From the NCBI GenBank assembly GCA_016716135.1, contig JADJWX010000016.1:99847-163846 (forward strand): a stretch of 64,000 nt of DNA, in the 5' to 3' direction. The notes beneath the pieces were generated by a model that saw only the letters and a program-made list of their open reading frames with translations, was not told the origin of the DNA and made no database searches. The translations under genes were made by a program, and so were the position numbers. Positions within the stretch are counted from its first letter, which is position 1; the number at the start of each line of letters is the position of its first letter. Origin of the DNA: Lewinellaceae bacterium. Lineage in GTDB: Bacteria > Bacteroidota > Bacteroidia > Chitinophagales > Saprospiraceae. Of the stretch, positions 35,238-43,589 are shown piece after piece.

Positions 35238-36399
35238 CCAGCAGCACACCGCCAACCGCCGGCAGCAGTTTTTCGCCCGACTTGCACAGGCCCTCCATCT
35301 TGTCGGCAACCTGGCCTTGGCATGGGCACAGCGGCTCCTGTTCAGGGCCAACCCGAAGGTCCGGAGCATTCTGATATTCCGCACCGGATCTTTTGGCGAC
35401 AGCCTTTGTGCTATTCCGGCGATTGCTTCTATCCGGAAAAATTTTCCGGATGCCCGGATTGATATGCTAACCAATACGGGCCATTTCGGCAAGAGTCTGG
35501 TTTCCATAGACCAGCTGATCGGGCCCGGCATCCTGAACCGGGTGCTCCATTACCAAAATCAACCCCGCCGCCAAATACTGAAACTGATCCGGAACGGCCG
35601 ATATGACCTGGTTATCCAACTACCCCAATACAATGCAGCCTGGTACCGGCTGCTGCGCGACATGGTATTTTTTAGGTTCGGCGCCGGAATCCGGGCGGGA
35701 TTTGGATGGCAGTGGAACGGCGCGCCAATTTTCCGGCAGGCCCGGGAAGCCGTTTTTTTTTCAAAAAATGAACGCCTGCGGTTGCTGGAAATTCTTGAAA
35801 AAAACGACGTGCCGCCGCTCCCGGAAACAACTTTTGCCTTGAACTGGACCGATTCGGATCGTGTAACTGCCGGGAGCAAACTCGAGGCAGTGATACCGGC
35901 AACCGGCAAGCCCCTGATTGCCGTTGTTGCCGGGGCCAAACGATCGCAAAATCGCTGGCCCGCAGCTTATTTCAACGCCGTTTGCCGCCACTTTTCCGGG
36001 CGTTTCAACCTGGTTTTACTCGGCGGCCCCGACGACGCTTCCCTGGCCGGGCAAATTCAACAGAACGAGCCCGGTGTCTATTCCCTGTGCGGACAACTCA
36101 GCCCGATGCAAAATGCCTGGGTAATCAAACAATGCCGCCTGGTATTATCCAATGACACCGGCCTGATGCATTTAAGTTATGCAGTTGGGGCGCCGCTCGT
36201 AGCCCTGTTCAGCGCACGTGATCTGCCCGGGCGCTGGTATCCACCCAACCGGCCAAACGTGCGCATACTTCGCCACTTCGGGCTGGCTTGCTCTGCCTGC
36301 CTGAGCGACCGTTGCAACCGGAATATTTGCATGGAAAAAATTGAGGTTGCACAGGTTATTGGGGAAATGGAAAATTTACTTGGCAACCGTAACCTATAG
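35185..36399 (+). CDS. Glycosyltransferase family 9 (heptosyltransferase-like)
   Basis: Family 9 enzymes add heptose or related sugars using the GT-B fold. Signatures in this protein of about 404 residues are ILIFRTGSFGDSLCAIPAI (about 62-80), AVVAGAKRSQNRWPAAYFNAV, VLLGGPDDASLAGQ and the donor-site SNDTGLMHLSYAVGAPLVALF. Its first residues (MVMAMDTAMG) are read from the Gly-Tyr repeat of wzc in a shifted frame, and the genes overlap by 53 bases. In-frame ATGs at 35185, 35191, 35197 and 35209 are all possible starts; the last removes most of the repeat. The overlap suggests translational coupling. Confidence 0.85.
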   Translation: MVMAMDTAMGTTTKAKTDQQHTANRRQQFFARLAQALHLVGNLALAWAQRLLFRANPKVRSILIFRTGSFGDSLCAIPAIASIRKNFPDARIDMLTNTGHFGKSLVSIDQLIGPGILNRVLHYQNQPRRQILKLIRNGRYDLVIQLPQYNAAWYRLLRDMVFFRFGAGIRAGFGWQWNGAPIFRQAREAVFFSKNERLRLLEILEKNDVPPLPETTFALNWTDSDRVTAGSKLEAVIPATGKPLIAVVAGAKRSQNRWPAAYFNAVCRHFSGRFNLVLLGGPDDASLAGQIQQNEPGVYSLCGQLSPMQNAWVIKQCRLVLSNDTGLMHLSYAVGAPLVALFSARDLPGRWYPPNRPNVRILRHFGLACSACLSDRCNRNICMEKIEVAQVIGEMENLLGNRNL

Positions 36400-36512
36400 T
36401 ACAAGAGCAGGTTGGGCATATTCCCTGAAATCAGCATTCTCGCCACATTATCGCAACACTCCCAAAGATAATTGCCGGGTTTAAACCCTATTTTTATGAG
36501 TATAGTCGGTTT

Positions 36513-37736
36513 TTGTCCTGGCAGACAATCATACTTCTGCTAAATGCTGTGGCGGGTTTTCTGGTCATTCGGGCATTATCAAAAACAGATTACGGCTATT
36601 ACACCATAGTGTTTACTACCCTGACCATGTTTACCAATATAACCAACACCGGCATTGAACCTGCAATAAATGCTATAGGCGGGAGAAGTTGGCAAGACAA
36701 AAACCGCATGGCGGTGCTGGTGAATACCGCGCGCCGGTTCCGTAAAAAAGCAGGTCTGTATTTTGCCTTGCCTATCCTAATCTATTGCAGCTGGCAGTTA
36801 TTACACACCGGACTTTCCGGGCAATTTCTGGCGCTTTTTTTGGTATCCCTGGTGGCCGGAGGCGCCGTTTTGTTGAATACCAGTATTTATGTTTGCGTTT
36901 TGCGATTAAACGGCCGGGTAAAGACATTGCAAAAAGCAGAAGGCCTGACAGGCCTATGCAAACTTTCCGGAATTATGTTGTTGTGGTTGCTTGCGCCCGA
37001 AGCCTGGCTCTTCCTCTGGTGGATTGTATGTTGTATGGCCATTCAATACGCGCTGGTGTGGTTCTGGAGCAGGCCCATTTTAAGTACGACATCTTCAACC
37101 GACGAGAGAATCAGTCAACAAATTTCCGATCTGTTCAAACCCAATATTGTCAACACCTTGTACTGGGCATTCCAGGGACAAATTCTTGTATTCCTTGCGG
37201 CATTGTTTGGCAGCACAGAGCAGATCGCCGAAATTGGCGCTATGGGGCGGATTGCCCTGCTGTTTGCGCCATTCAGCTTATTGATCACAAATTACTTCCA
37301 GCCGGCTGTGGCAAAAGCCGCTGACAGCCGGGAAATCAGCAGCAATATTAAAAAAGCATTTGCCTGGCTTTCTATTCCTGCATTGGGCATGCTCGGCCTG
37401 GTATTTTTTGCGCCCAAACTATTTTTATGGGTTCTCGGCAAGCAATACTTCAATTTAGAAAACTATCTCCTGTTATTTCTGTCTATCAGTCTGCTTACCG
37501 TTGCCCAGGCGGTCCTGTTCGGTTTTTGCTCGGCGCGGGGTTGGGTAAAATTATTTTACCTGTATACGCCGTTCATTTTGATCGTTCAGTCAATCCTTTT
37601 TCTATGTCTTAAACTGGACAGCCTGCATTCCATACTGCTCTTTAAGGGGATCAGTGAGTTAGGCGCCCTGCTACTCACTGTTGTACTTTTTCTATATAGT
37701 TTTTATCATTTTCGAAAAACATCGCTGACCAAGTAA
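36513..37736 (+). CDS. Wzx-like oligosaccharide flippase
   Basis: The 407 visible residues contain about 12 hydrophobic helices. The N-terminal region FLVIRALSKTDYGYYTIVFTTLTM is typical of the polysaccharide transport (MATE/MVF-like) superfamily. Such proteins flip lipid-linked repeat units across the inner membrane. The start is unclear: TTG 36513 gives a very short N-terminus. The frame stays open upstream to 36429 but has no ATG. An ATG at 36496 lies in another frame and would join this one if the T run at 36510-36514 had one more base. Palindromic element copy 2 begins 7 bases after the stop. Confidence 0.82.
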   Translation: MSWQTIILLLNAVAGFLVIRALSKTDYGYYTIVFTTLTMFTNITNTGIEPAINAIGGRSWQDKNRMAVLVNTARRFRKKAGLYFALPILIYCSWQLLHTGLSGQFLALFLVSLVAGGAVLLNTSIYVCVLRLNGRVKTLQKAEGLTGLCKLSGIMLLWLLAPEAWLFLWWIVCCMAIQYALVWFWSRPILSTTSSTDERISQQISDLFKPNIVNTLYWAFQGQILVFLAALFGSTEQIAEIGAMGRIALLFAPFSLLITNYFQPAVAKAADSREISSNIKKAFAWLSIPALGMLGLVFFAPKLFLWVLGKQYFNLENYLLLFLSISLLTVAQAVLFGFCSARGWVKLFYLYTPFILIVQSILFLCLKLDSLHSILLFKGISELGALLLTVVLFLYSFYHFRKTSLTK

Positions 37737-37742
37737 GGAGGT

Positions 37743-37935
37743 GGCTTGCAGTCTAATGTCGTCAATTTAAGAAATCAGAGGAGGTGGACACTTTTCAAAT
37801 TTGACTTTTCAAATTGAACTTTTGACTTTTTTAAGAGCAATATCAGTTCGGGAAGTTCCTTTTAAGTCAAATTTGAAAAGTCAAAAGTGTACACCCACCC
37901 AAATACCTTAAGTTGACGACATTAGGCTTGCAGTC
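37743..37935. mobile_element. Palindromic MITE-like element, copy 2
   Basis: The core (37754-37924, 171 bp) has the same ends as copy 1 (TAATGTCGTCAA and TTGACGACATTA) and the same orientation. It shares nearly all internal sequence, including AGAGCAATATCAGTTCGGGA. It is bordered by an 11-bp direct repeat of its own, GGCTTGCAGTC (37743-37753 and 37925-37935), different from that of copy 1. It lacks the 14-base duplication of copy 1. The element separates the flippase gene from the GT8-like gene, whose ATG is 19 bases beyond the right 11-mer. Confidence 0.8.
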
Positions 37936-37954
37936 ACCGCCTCACTACTACCAC

Positions 37955-38883
37955 ATGAACCACATTTGTACCTTGTTTGAAGGCCATTATCACTACGGCC
38001 TGGGGGCGTTTATCAATTCACTGGCGAACGCCGGATTTTCCGGGACCGTTTGGGCAGGTTATCGCGGGACAATTCCCGGATGGGCAAACAGGTATAAAAC
38101 CGAAGGCCCGGAAAATACATTTCTGATAGAAAAAACGATAAAGCTGGTATTCGTCCCGCAGGAAAATCCGGTACATTTCACCTTTCAAAAACCGGATTTC
38201 ATGCTTTCCATTTGGGAAAACTGTTGCCCGGATACCGAAAAACTCTATTACTTCGATCCGGATATCCTGCTGAAAACGACCTGGCCCTTTTTCGAACGGT
38301 GGGTCGCACACGGCGTTGCACTCTGCGAGGATGTCGGCTCACCGGTTTCCAATACGCACCCGATCCGGCTGGAATGGAAACAATACCTCGCGCAAAAAGG
38401 CACAACGCTGCCTGCAAAAGACAATTATTACGTGAACGGCGGGTTTATCGGCTTGCACAAATCCTGCAAATCGTTTCTATCCGACTGGAAATATATTCAA
38501 AACTTGATCCGGGAAGATATTGTCGAAAAGGACTTAATTGGCGTAAAAGACAGGAGCTACTGCTTTCACATGCCCGACCAGGACGCTTTAAACATCGCAA
38601 AAGACCGCACGGAACATCCGCTTTCCATCGCCGACAAAAATGCCATGGATTTTATCCCGGGCGGGTATATCATGGCCCATGCGATCGGCAACCCTAAACC
38701 TTGAAAAAAAACTTTGTGAAATACCTGCTGCAAACCGGGAAACGGCCAACAAACGCCGAACGGCTATATTTCAAATTCGCACGCAAGCCGGTCGACCTGT
38801 ATGCCAACAACCGGATCAGGTTTTTTATCAGCCGGATCAACCTGAAAACAGCCATTATTCTTGGTCGCCTGGTCGGGTCGTAG
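37955..38883 (+). CDS. GT8-like glycosyltransferase, disrupted by a frameshift
   Basis: The first 249 residues, from the ATG at 37955, look like a GT-A nucleotide-sugar transferase. Supporting features are YYFDPDILL with a DPD metal motif (101-103), YYVNGGFIGLHK (158-169), DQDALN (208-213) and a final HAIGNPKP. GT8 enzymes end this region with an HxxGxxKPW motif. Here CCT-TGA stops the frame at 38702-38704; adding one G (CCT-TGG) gives KPW and runs straight into KKNFVKYLLQTGKRPTNAER, the frame that ends at 38883. The whole would be about 309 residues. A longer reading from 37913 begins inside the palindromic element and is unlikely. Donor and acceptor are unknown. Confidence 0.68.
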
Positions 38884-38885
38884 GC

Positions 38886-40016
38886 ATGACACTCTTGCTA
38901 CTTTGTAACCGCTTTCCCCCGGCCGTTGATGGCGTGGGCGACTACACATTCAATCTGGCAAAAGCCCTCAGCCGTGCCGGCGTGCGGGTACACATTATTT
39001 GCCGGACACAAAATTTGATTGATTCAATTGAGGGTGTTTCGGTGTATCCGGTTGTCGAATCCTGGAACAATAAAGCCGGCAGGGATATCCTTGAACTTCT
39101 GCCGAAAATCAAACCCGACTGGGTCGGGATTCAGTATGTCCCTACGGGCTTTCAGCGGCGCGGGATGCCGTTGGGGCTCCCCGGACTGGTCGGTGCGCTA
39201 AAAAAACGCGGCTGCCGGGTCTTCACCATGTTTCACGAGGTAAAAGTCCGCAAACACGGTATCCGGTCCTGCCTGACCGGAAGCATCCAGCACCGGATTG
39301 CCCAGGCGCTTTGCCGGTATTCGGATAAGACAATAACCAGTATTGAATTGTACGCACGCCTGCTCGGTACATACCAGGAGCAAACTGCAATAATACCTGT
39401 TGGCCCGAATGCCTTCCCGGAGCCGGCTGACCTTGCCGAACAACAGGAATTTCAGTCTCCTGCAGCCTTTGAAGGGTGGCCGGTGTTATGCACCTTTGGC
39501 GACCGGGACCTCCGGAGCTTGCTGGTTGCAGTTCAGCAACTGCTTCCCGATTTTCCCGACTTACGGCTGATTATTTGCGGGAAAAACCGCACCCAGGCAG
39601 ACCGGCAGCAGTTTCCGTTTGCCATACCGACAGGATATCTGATGCCGGCTGAAATCAGGGCTTGCCTGAAGGCCGGCGATCTGTTCATTCTGCCCGATCC
39701 GGTGAGCCCTGGCGGGTATGGCGGCAGTTCGAACAAAAGCGGGTCGCTGGCGGCGGCCTTTGCGGCAGGTTTGCCCATCTTAGGTACACGCGGAAACCTA
39801 AACAATGCCCTGTTGAAACACGGTAAAAACATTTTTCTTGTCGACCGGCCAAATGCGGGCATGCTGAAAACTGCGATAAAAACACTGCTGGAACAACCGG
39901 AACTTCGCAAGGCACTCGGCATGGCAGGCCGAACACTTTATTCGAATCACCTGGCCTGGCAGGTGCTTGCCGATCGCTACCTGCACGTTTTGAACAACCA
40001 CGATACCGGCACATGA
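38886..40016 (+). CDS. Glycosyltransferase family 4
   Basis: The 376-residue protein follows the GT-B plan. The N-terminal half opens LLLLCNRFPPAVDGVGDYTFNLAKALSRAG, the acceptor-side motif of GT4. The C-terminal half includes LPDFPDLRLIICGKNRTQ and a donor-site region SNKSGSLAAAFAAGLPILGTRGNLNNALL. The usual EX7E glutamates are not obvious, since the donor loop reads SNKSGSLAAAF, so activity may differ or the family assignment may be distant. ATG 38886 lies 2 bases after the end of the GT8-like gene. The stop overlaps the next start (ATGA). Confidence 0.82.
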   Translation: MTLLLLCNRFPPAVDGVGDYTFNLAKALSRAGVRVHIICRTQNLIDSIEGVSVYPVVESWNNKAGRDILELLPKIKPDWVGIQYVPTGFQRRGMPLGLPGLVGALKKRGCRVFTMFHEVKVRKHGIRSCLTGSIQHRIAQALCRYSDKTITSIELYARLLGTYQEQTAIIPVGPNAFPEPADLAEQQEFQSPAAFEGWPVLCTFGDRDLRSLLVAVQQLLPDFPDLRLIICGKNRTQADRQQFPFAIPTGYLMPAEIRACLKAGDLFILPDPVSPGGYGGSSNKSGSLAAAFAAGLPILGTRGNLNNALLKHGKNIFLVDRPNAGMLKTAIKTLLEQPELRKALGMAGRTLYSNHLAWQVLADRYLHVLNNHDTGT

Positions 40017-41269
40017 CGCGCGCGAAAAAACAGCGCAACCAACTTTACTGGCTGATCATTTTCTGCCTGTTTTACACGGTGTTTAACGGATCGGCCCGGA
40101 AATGGCTGATTCCCGGCACGGCCCTGAGCAACTATTTGCTGGCCGGGCAGGTATTTATTCCCTGGTTGTATTATTTCCTGGCGCCAGGTACAAAAAAGCA
40201 GTTTCTGCCGCTGCTTTTGGGGTTTTCAGGTATTCTCGTGCTGCTGGCGGCACATCCGTTCAACCTGAGTATTTACCACGGTTTTTTCGGAATTGTTCTG
40301 CATTTGGGTTTTTTCCTGATCGGCTTCCACTACGTGGAAAACAGCCGGCTGTATCCCTGGAAAAAACTGCAATGGGTCTTGGTTTTGATTTTTATAGTTG
40401 AAATTGCGTTAAGCATATTTCAATACAGTGCGCCCCGCACACATGAAATCAACCGGTATGCAGCCGAGGGTATCCGGCATGTTGCCTATGTAGGTGAGGC
40501 AGCCCGGGTAACCGGCACGTTCAGTTATGTGTCGGGATATAATGCGTGGTTGTTTTTTGTCAGTTTGTGGATTTGGGGGCTGGTGCTGCAGCGAACTTCA
40601 TCGCTTTGGATTTTTGTATTGCTCGGATTTACGCTTTTTGCCAATATAATCTCCGGTTCGCGCGCATCGGTGGCGGTGGCAGTTGTTTTTTCAATATTTA
40701 CGATCGGATATATGCTGCAAATCAGTAATAGTGTGAAGCCCTATCTGGCATTTCTCGCTATTACAATTGCCGCTACCTGGATTTTCAATACGGATCCATT
40801 CGTGCAGGATGCATGGAAAAATTTCTATTCCCGTATTGAAGACGGTTTTACCAATAAAGAATACGACCGGCGCACAATTGGTGTCATTGGCGAAGTAATT
40901 GATTTCAGAGGAAAATACCCGCTGTTTGGAACCGGGCTCGGCGGCACCTATCAGGGCGCACGGCTAATTTGGGGAGAGTCCCATTTTGTACAGGAGTACG
41001 GCGGTTATGAGGAAGAACCTGAACGCATCGTCATAGAAGGTGGCTTCCTGTTGTTTTTTATGCGGACGGGCATCATGTTGTACCTGTTTTATTTATTCAG
41101 AATGCCTTTCCTCTATAAAGCCTTTATTGCTTTCTATATTATCTTCTTCACCCATATTGTATTTAATATTTACAATATTATTTTCTATGCGCTCGGCCTT
41201 GCATTTTTGGACTGGTGTTACCGGCAACGGTATTCCGGCGGCTTGCAGCCAGCCCTGCCTCCCACATGA
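40013..41269 (+). CDS. Wzy-like O-antigen/capsule polymerase
   Basis: This 418-residue protein has about 10 to 12 transmembrane helices. A large central loop of about 50 residues (IFQYSAPRTHEINRYAAEGIR) and a second one near 285-345 contain RGKYPLFGTGLGGTYQG, similar to the H/GxGxG-like loop of Wzy and WaaL proteins. Such proteins join flipped repeat units at the periplasmic face. Sequence conservation in this family is low, so the call rests on topology, the loop motif and location between glycosyltransferase genes. Both ends overlap their neighbours by 4 bases (ATGA), indicating coupled translation. Confidence 0.75.
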   Translation: MTRAKKQRNQLYWLIIFCLFYTVFNGSARKWLIPGTALSNYLLAGQVFIPWLYYFLAPGTKKQFLPLLLGFSGILVLLAAHPFNLSIYHGFFGIVLHLGFFLIGFHYVENSRLYPWKKLQWVLVLIFIVEIALSIFQYSAPRTHEINRYAAEGIRHVAYVGEAARVTGTFSYVSGYNAWLFFVSLWIWGLVLQRTSSLWIFVLLGFTLFANIISGSRASVAVAVVFSIFTIGYMLQISNSVKPYLAFLAITIAATWIFNTDPFVQDAWKNFYSRIEDGFTNKEYDRRTIGVIGEVIDFRGKYPLFGTGLGGTYQGARLIWGESHFVQEYGGYEEEPERIVIEGGFLLFFMRTGIMLYLFYLFRMPFLYKAFIAFYIIFFTHIVFNIYNIIFYALGLAFLDWCYRQRYSGGLQPALPPT

Positions 41270-42441
41270 AAATTCTGGTCAGTAATTTCGGGCGCCAATA
41301 CACTGCAGCGCTGCTGTCGGTGCTGGAGCGGCAAGGCTGGCTGGAGGGGTTCTACACAAGCCTGGCAGCCAATAAACTTCCCGGGATTTTGCACCGCATA
41401 TTTCGAAAGCGGGCCTTCGCGCAAATTCCAGCGGCAACAATTACACACTTTCCGGTTTTGTTTTTTTTTGAACGGCTGCTGCGCAACCTGTTTCCCCGCA
41501 TCAGCCGCCTGACCGGCGATTTATTTGACAAAAATGTTGCCCGGCGCATTCGCGCATCCAAGGCGCCGATAATCATCACCTATGAAAATACTAATCGGGC
41601 AACGTTGAAAAGCGCTAAAAAACTGGGCAAAACCACCATCCTCGACCTTGCTCAAATTCACCACGAAGATGTCCTGCGTTATGGGCGCTGGTTTCTCCCG
41701 CCACAGCGGCTCCGTGTGGAAGCAACTGCGGTCAACCCCCGAAAAGCGGAGGCGCTGAAGTATACCGATTATGTATGCACACTTTCCTCGTTTGCCGCAG
41801 ACTCGATGATTAAAAACGGGTGGCCGGCTTCCCGGCTGTTTACCGTCAATCTCGGCATTGACCCGGAGCGCTTTTCACCAAAAACGCAGTATGCAAAATC
41901 CGGCCCGCTTCGTTTGCTTTTTGTCGGGACCATCATGCACCGGAAAGGCCTGGCGCTATTACTGCGCGCCGTGGAAAATCTGCCTCCACAAACGGTAACG
42001 CTCCAGCTAATCGGCCCCATGGGCGACGCCGGAGATTTACTCCGCAAGCATGCCGGATACTTCAACTACCTGCCGTTTCAACACCACGAGGCCCTGGTGC
42101 AGCACTACCAGCATGCCGATGTGTTTGTGTTTCCGTCGCTGCTCGACTCCTGGGCGCAAACCGTACTCGAAGCCATGGCTTGCGGGACACCGGCAGTCGT
42201 AAGTGAAAACACCGGCGCCAAAGACGCGGTGCAGCAGGGCGGCGGATGGGTAATCCCGGCCAACGACTTGCAGGCGTTGCAGGCCTGCCTGGAAAAACTG
42301 CTCATATCCCGTTCAGAAATTGAAGCCCGGGGTAAAAAAGCGCGACAAATTGCCCTGCAATACACCTGGGCGCATTATCAGGAACAACTAACAGCTGCAC
42401 TGACCGAGATCAGACGCCGGGAAAATATCCTGCCACAATGA
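41266..42441 (+). CDS. Glycosyltransferase family 4
   Basis: The 391-residue protein is a clear GT-B enzyme. The C-terminal domain starts with GPLRLLFVGTIMHRKGLALLLRAV, continues with VTLQLIGPMGDAGDL and carries the donor-site EX7E region FPSLLDSWAQTVLEAMACGTPAVVSENTGAKDAV. The N-terminal domain includes KTTILDLAQIHHEDVLRYG. It would add one sugar to the lipid-linked repeat unit. ATG 41266 overlaps the stop of the polymerase gene; the longer frame from 41215 lies inside that gene. The stop again overlaps the next ATG. Sugar specificity cannot be read. Confidence 0.87.
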   Translation: MKILVSNFGRQYTAALLSVLERQGWLEGFYTSLAANKLPGILHRIFRKRAFAQIPAATITHFPVLFFFERLLRNLFPRISRLTGDLFDKNVARRIRASKAPIIITYENTNRATLKSAKKLGKTTILDLAQIHHEDVLRYGRWFLPPQRLRVEATAVNPRKAEALKYTDYVCTLSSFAADSMIKNGWPASRLFTVNLGIDPERFSPKTQYAKSGPLRLLFVGTIMHRKGLALLLRAVENLPPQTVTLQLIGPMGDAGDLLRKHAGYFNYLPFQHHEALVQHYQHADVFVFPSLLDSWAQTVLEAMACGTPAVVSENTGAKDAVQQGGGWVIPANDLQALQACLEKLLISRSEIEARGKKARQIALQYTWAHYQEQLTAALTEIRRRENILPQ

Positions 42442-43589
42442 ACATGCCTCCCATGGACGTGCTGCACATCATACCCGCCTACAAACCCGCGCTGCAATAT
42501 GGCGGCCCTACCGTATCAGTCAGCAGGCTGGCCGAAGCACAAGCCCGCTGCAAAGCCCGTGTGTCGGTATTCACCACGACCGCCAATGGCCCGGAAGAAC
42601 TGGACTTGCCGGCAAACCAACCGACAGACCTTGCCGGTGTCCGGGTTTGGTATTTCCGACGTTGGACGGGCGACCACAGCCATTTTAGTCCGGCACTTTT
42701 AATGGAACTCTGGAAGACTACCGGCCAGGCAAAAATCGTCCATCTGCATTCCTGGTGGAACTGGGTGGCATTCGGCGCCGTGCTGATCTGCCGGTGGCGG
42801 CGGGCAAATCTCCTGGTTAGTCCACGCGGCATGCTCAGTCCGTTTACGCTGAAAAGCCGAATTCGAAAATTGTTTCAAAAAACAGCCGGTCGTTGGCTGC
42901 TTCAAGGCGCCGTACTGCACGCAACCTCAGCCCAGGAAGCCCTGGAACTTCAAAAACTACACCCCAAAAACCGGTGCATTGTGCTGCCGAATTGCATAGA
43001 GCTGCCGGCGGCTGAAGCGCAACCTGCGGTTGTTGAAAACCCGGTATTTCAGCTGTTGTTCCTCTCCCGGATTGATCCTAAAAAAGGCCTCGACATTTTG
43101 GTGGAGGCGCTCTCCGGTTTTGGAACCGATTGGCAACTTACTATTGCCGGAACCGGCGCCGAAGCGTACTCCGGTCGTATAAAAAATCAAATTACAACCT
43201 TGGGTCTGCAGGAAAACATCACCTGGTCCGGTTGGGTGGATGGGTCGGAAAAATGGCGCTTGTTGGCCGGAGCCGACCTGTTGGTGCTCCCCTCCCGGAA
43301 CGAAAATTTTGCCAATGTTATCGTCGAGGCCCTCGCAGTGGGTACACCGGTTTTGGTAAGCGACCAGGTGGGTCTGTCGGACTATGTCAAAAAACAAAAC
43401 CTGGGCTGGGTTTGCACGCCACTGCAAAGCCAAACCCTTCGGGAAACCTTGCATCAGGCTGTTGCCGCAACAGCACACCGCAAGGAAATACGGGAACAGG
43501 CGCCGGCAATAATTCGGCAGGATTTTTACCCGCAACTGTTGGCCAAAAGATACCTCGAACTGTACCCTACTGTGCAATGCCCCGTCTGA
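42438..43589 (+). CDS. Glycosyltransferase family 4
   Basis: A 383-residue GT-B enzyme. The N-terminal part has VLHIIPAYKPALQYGGPTVSVSRLAEAQ, a pattern shared with WcaI/WbuB-like enzymes, and SPRGMLSPFTLKSRIRKLFQK. The C-terminal part has LLFLSRIDPKKGLDILVEAL and the donor-site LPSRNENFANVIVEALAVGTPVLVSDQVGLSDYV with the EX7E glutamates. An ATG at residue 3 and another at 6 are alternative starts. It overlaps the upstream gene by 4 bases and the downstream GT2 gene by 13. Confidence 0.88.
   Translation: MNMPPMDVLHIIPAYKPALQYGGPTVSVSRLAEAQARCKARVSVFTTTANGPEELDLPANQPTDLAGVRVWYFRRWTGDHSHFSPALLMELWKTTGQAKIVHLHSWWNWVAFGAVLICRWRRANLLVSPRGMLSPFTLKSRIRKLFQKTAGRWLLQGAVLHATSAQEALELQKLHPKNRCIVLPNCIELPAAEAQPAVVENPVFQLLFLSRIDPKKGLDILVEALSGFGTDWQLTIAGTGAEAYSGRIKNQITTLGLQENITWSGWVDGSEKWRLLAGADLLVLPSRNENFANVIVEALAVGTPVLVSDQVGLSDYVKKQNLGWVCTPLQSQTLRETLHQAVAATAHRKEIREQAPAIIRQDFYPQLLAKRYLELYPTVQCPV

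Noticed and set aside
34329..35531. A 400-codon frame on the minus strand opposite wzc
   Set aside because: It runs antisense to a clear BY-kinase, crosses the GY repeat and has no recognisable domain.
38701..38883. A 60-codon frame (MKKNFVKYLL...) as an independent small gene
   Set aside because: Its TTG start overlaps the preceding stop, and adding one G makes it the natural C-terminus of the GT8-like protein with a KPW motif.
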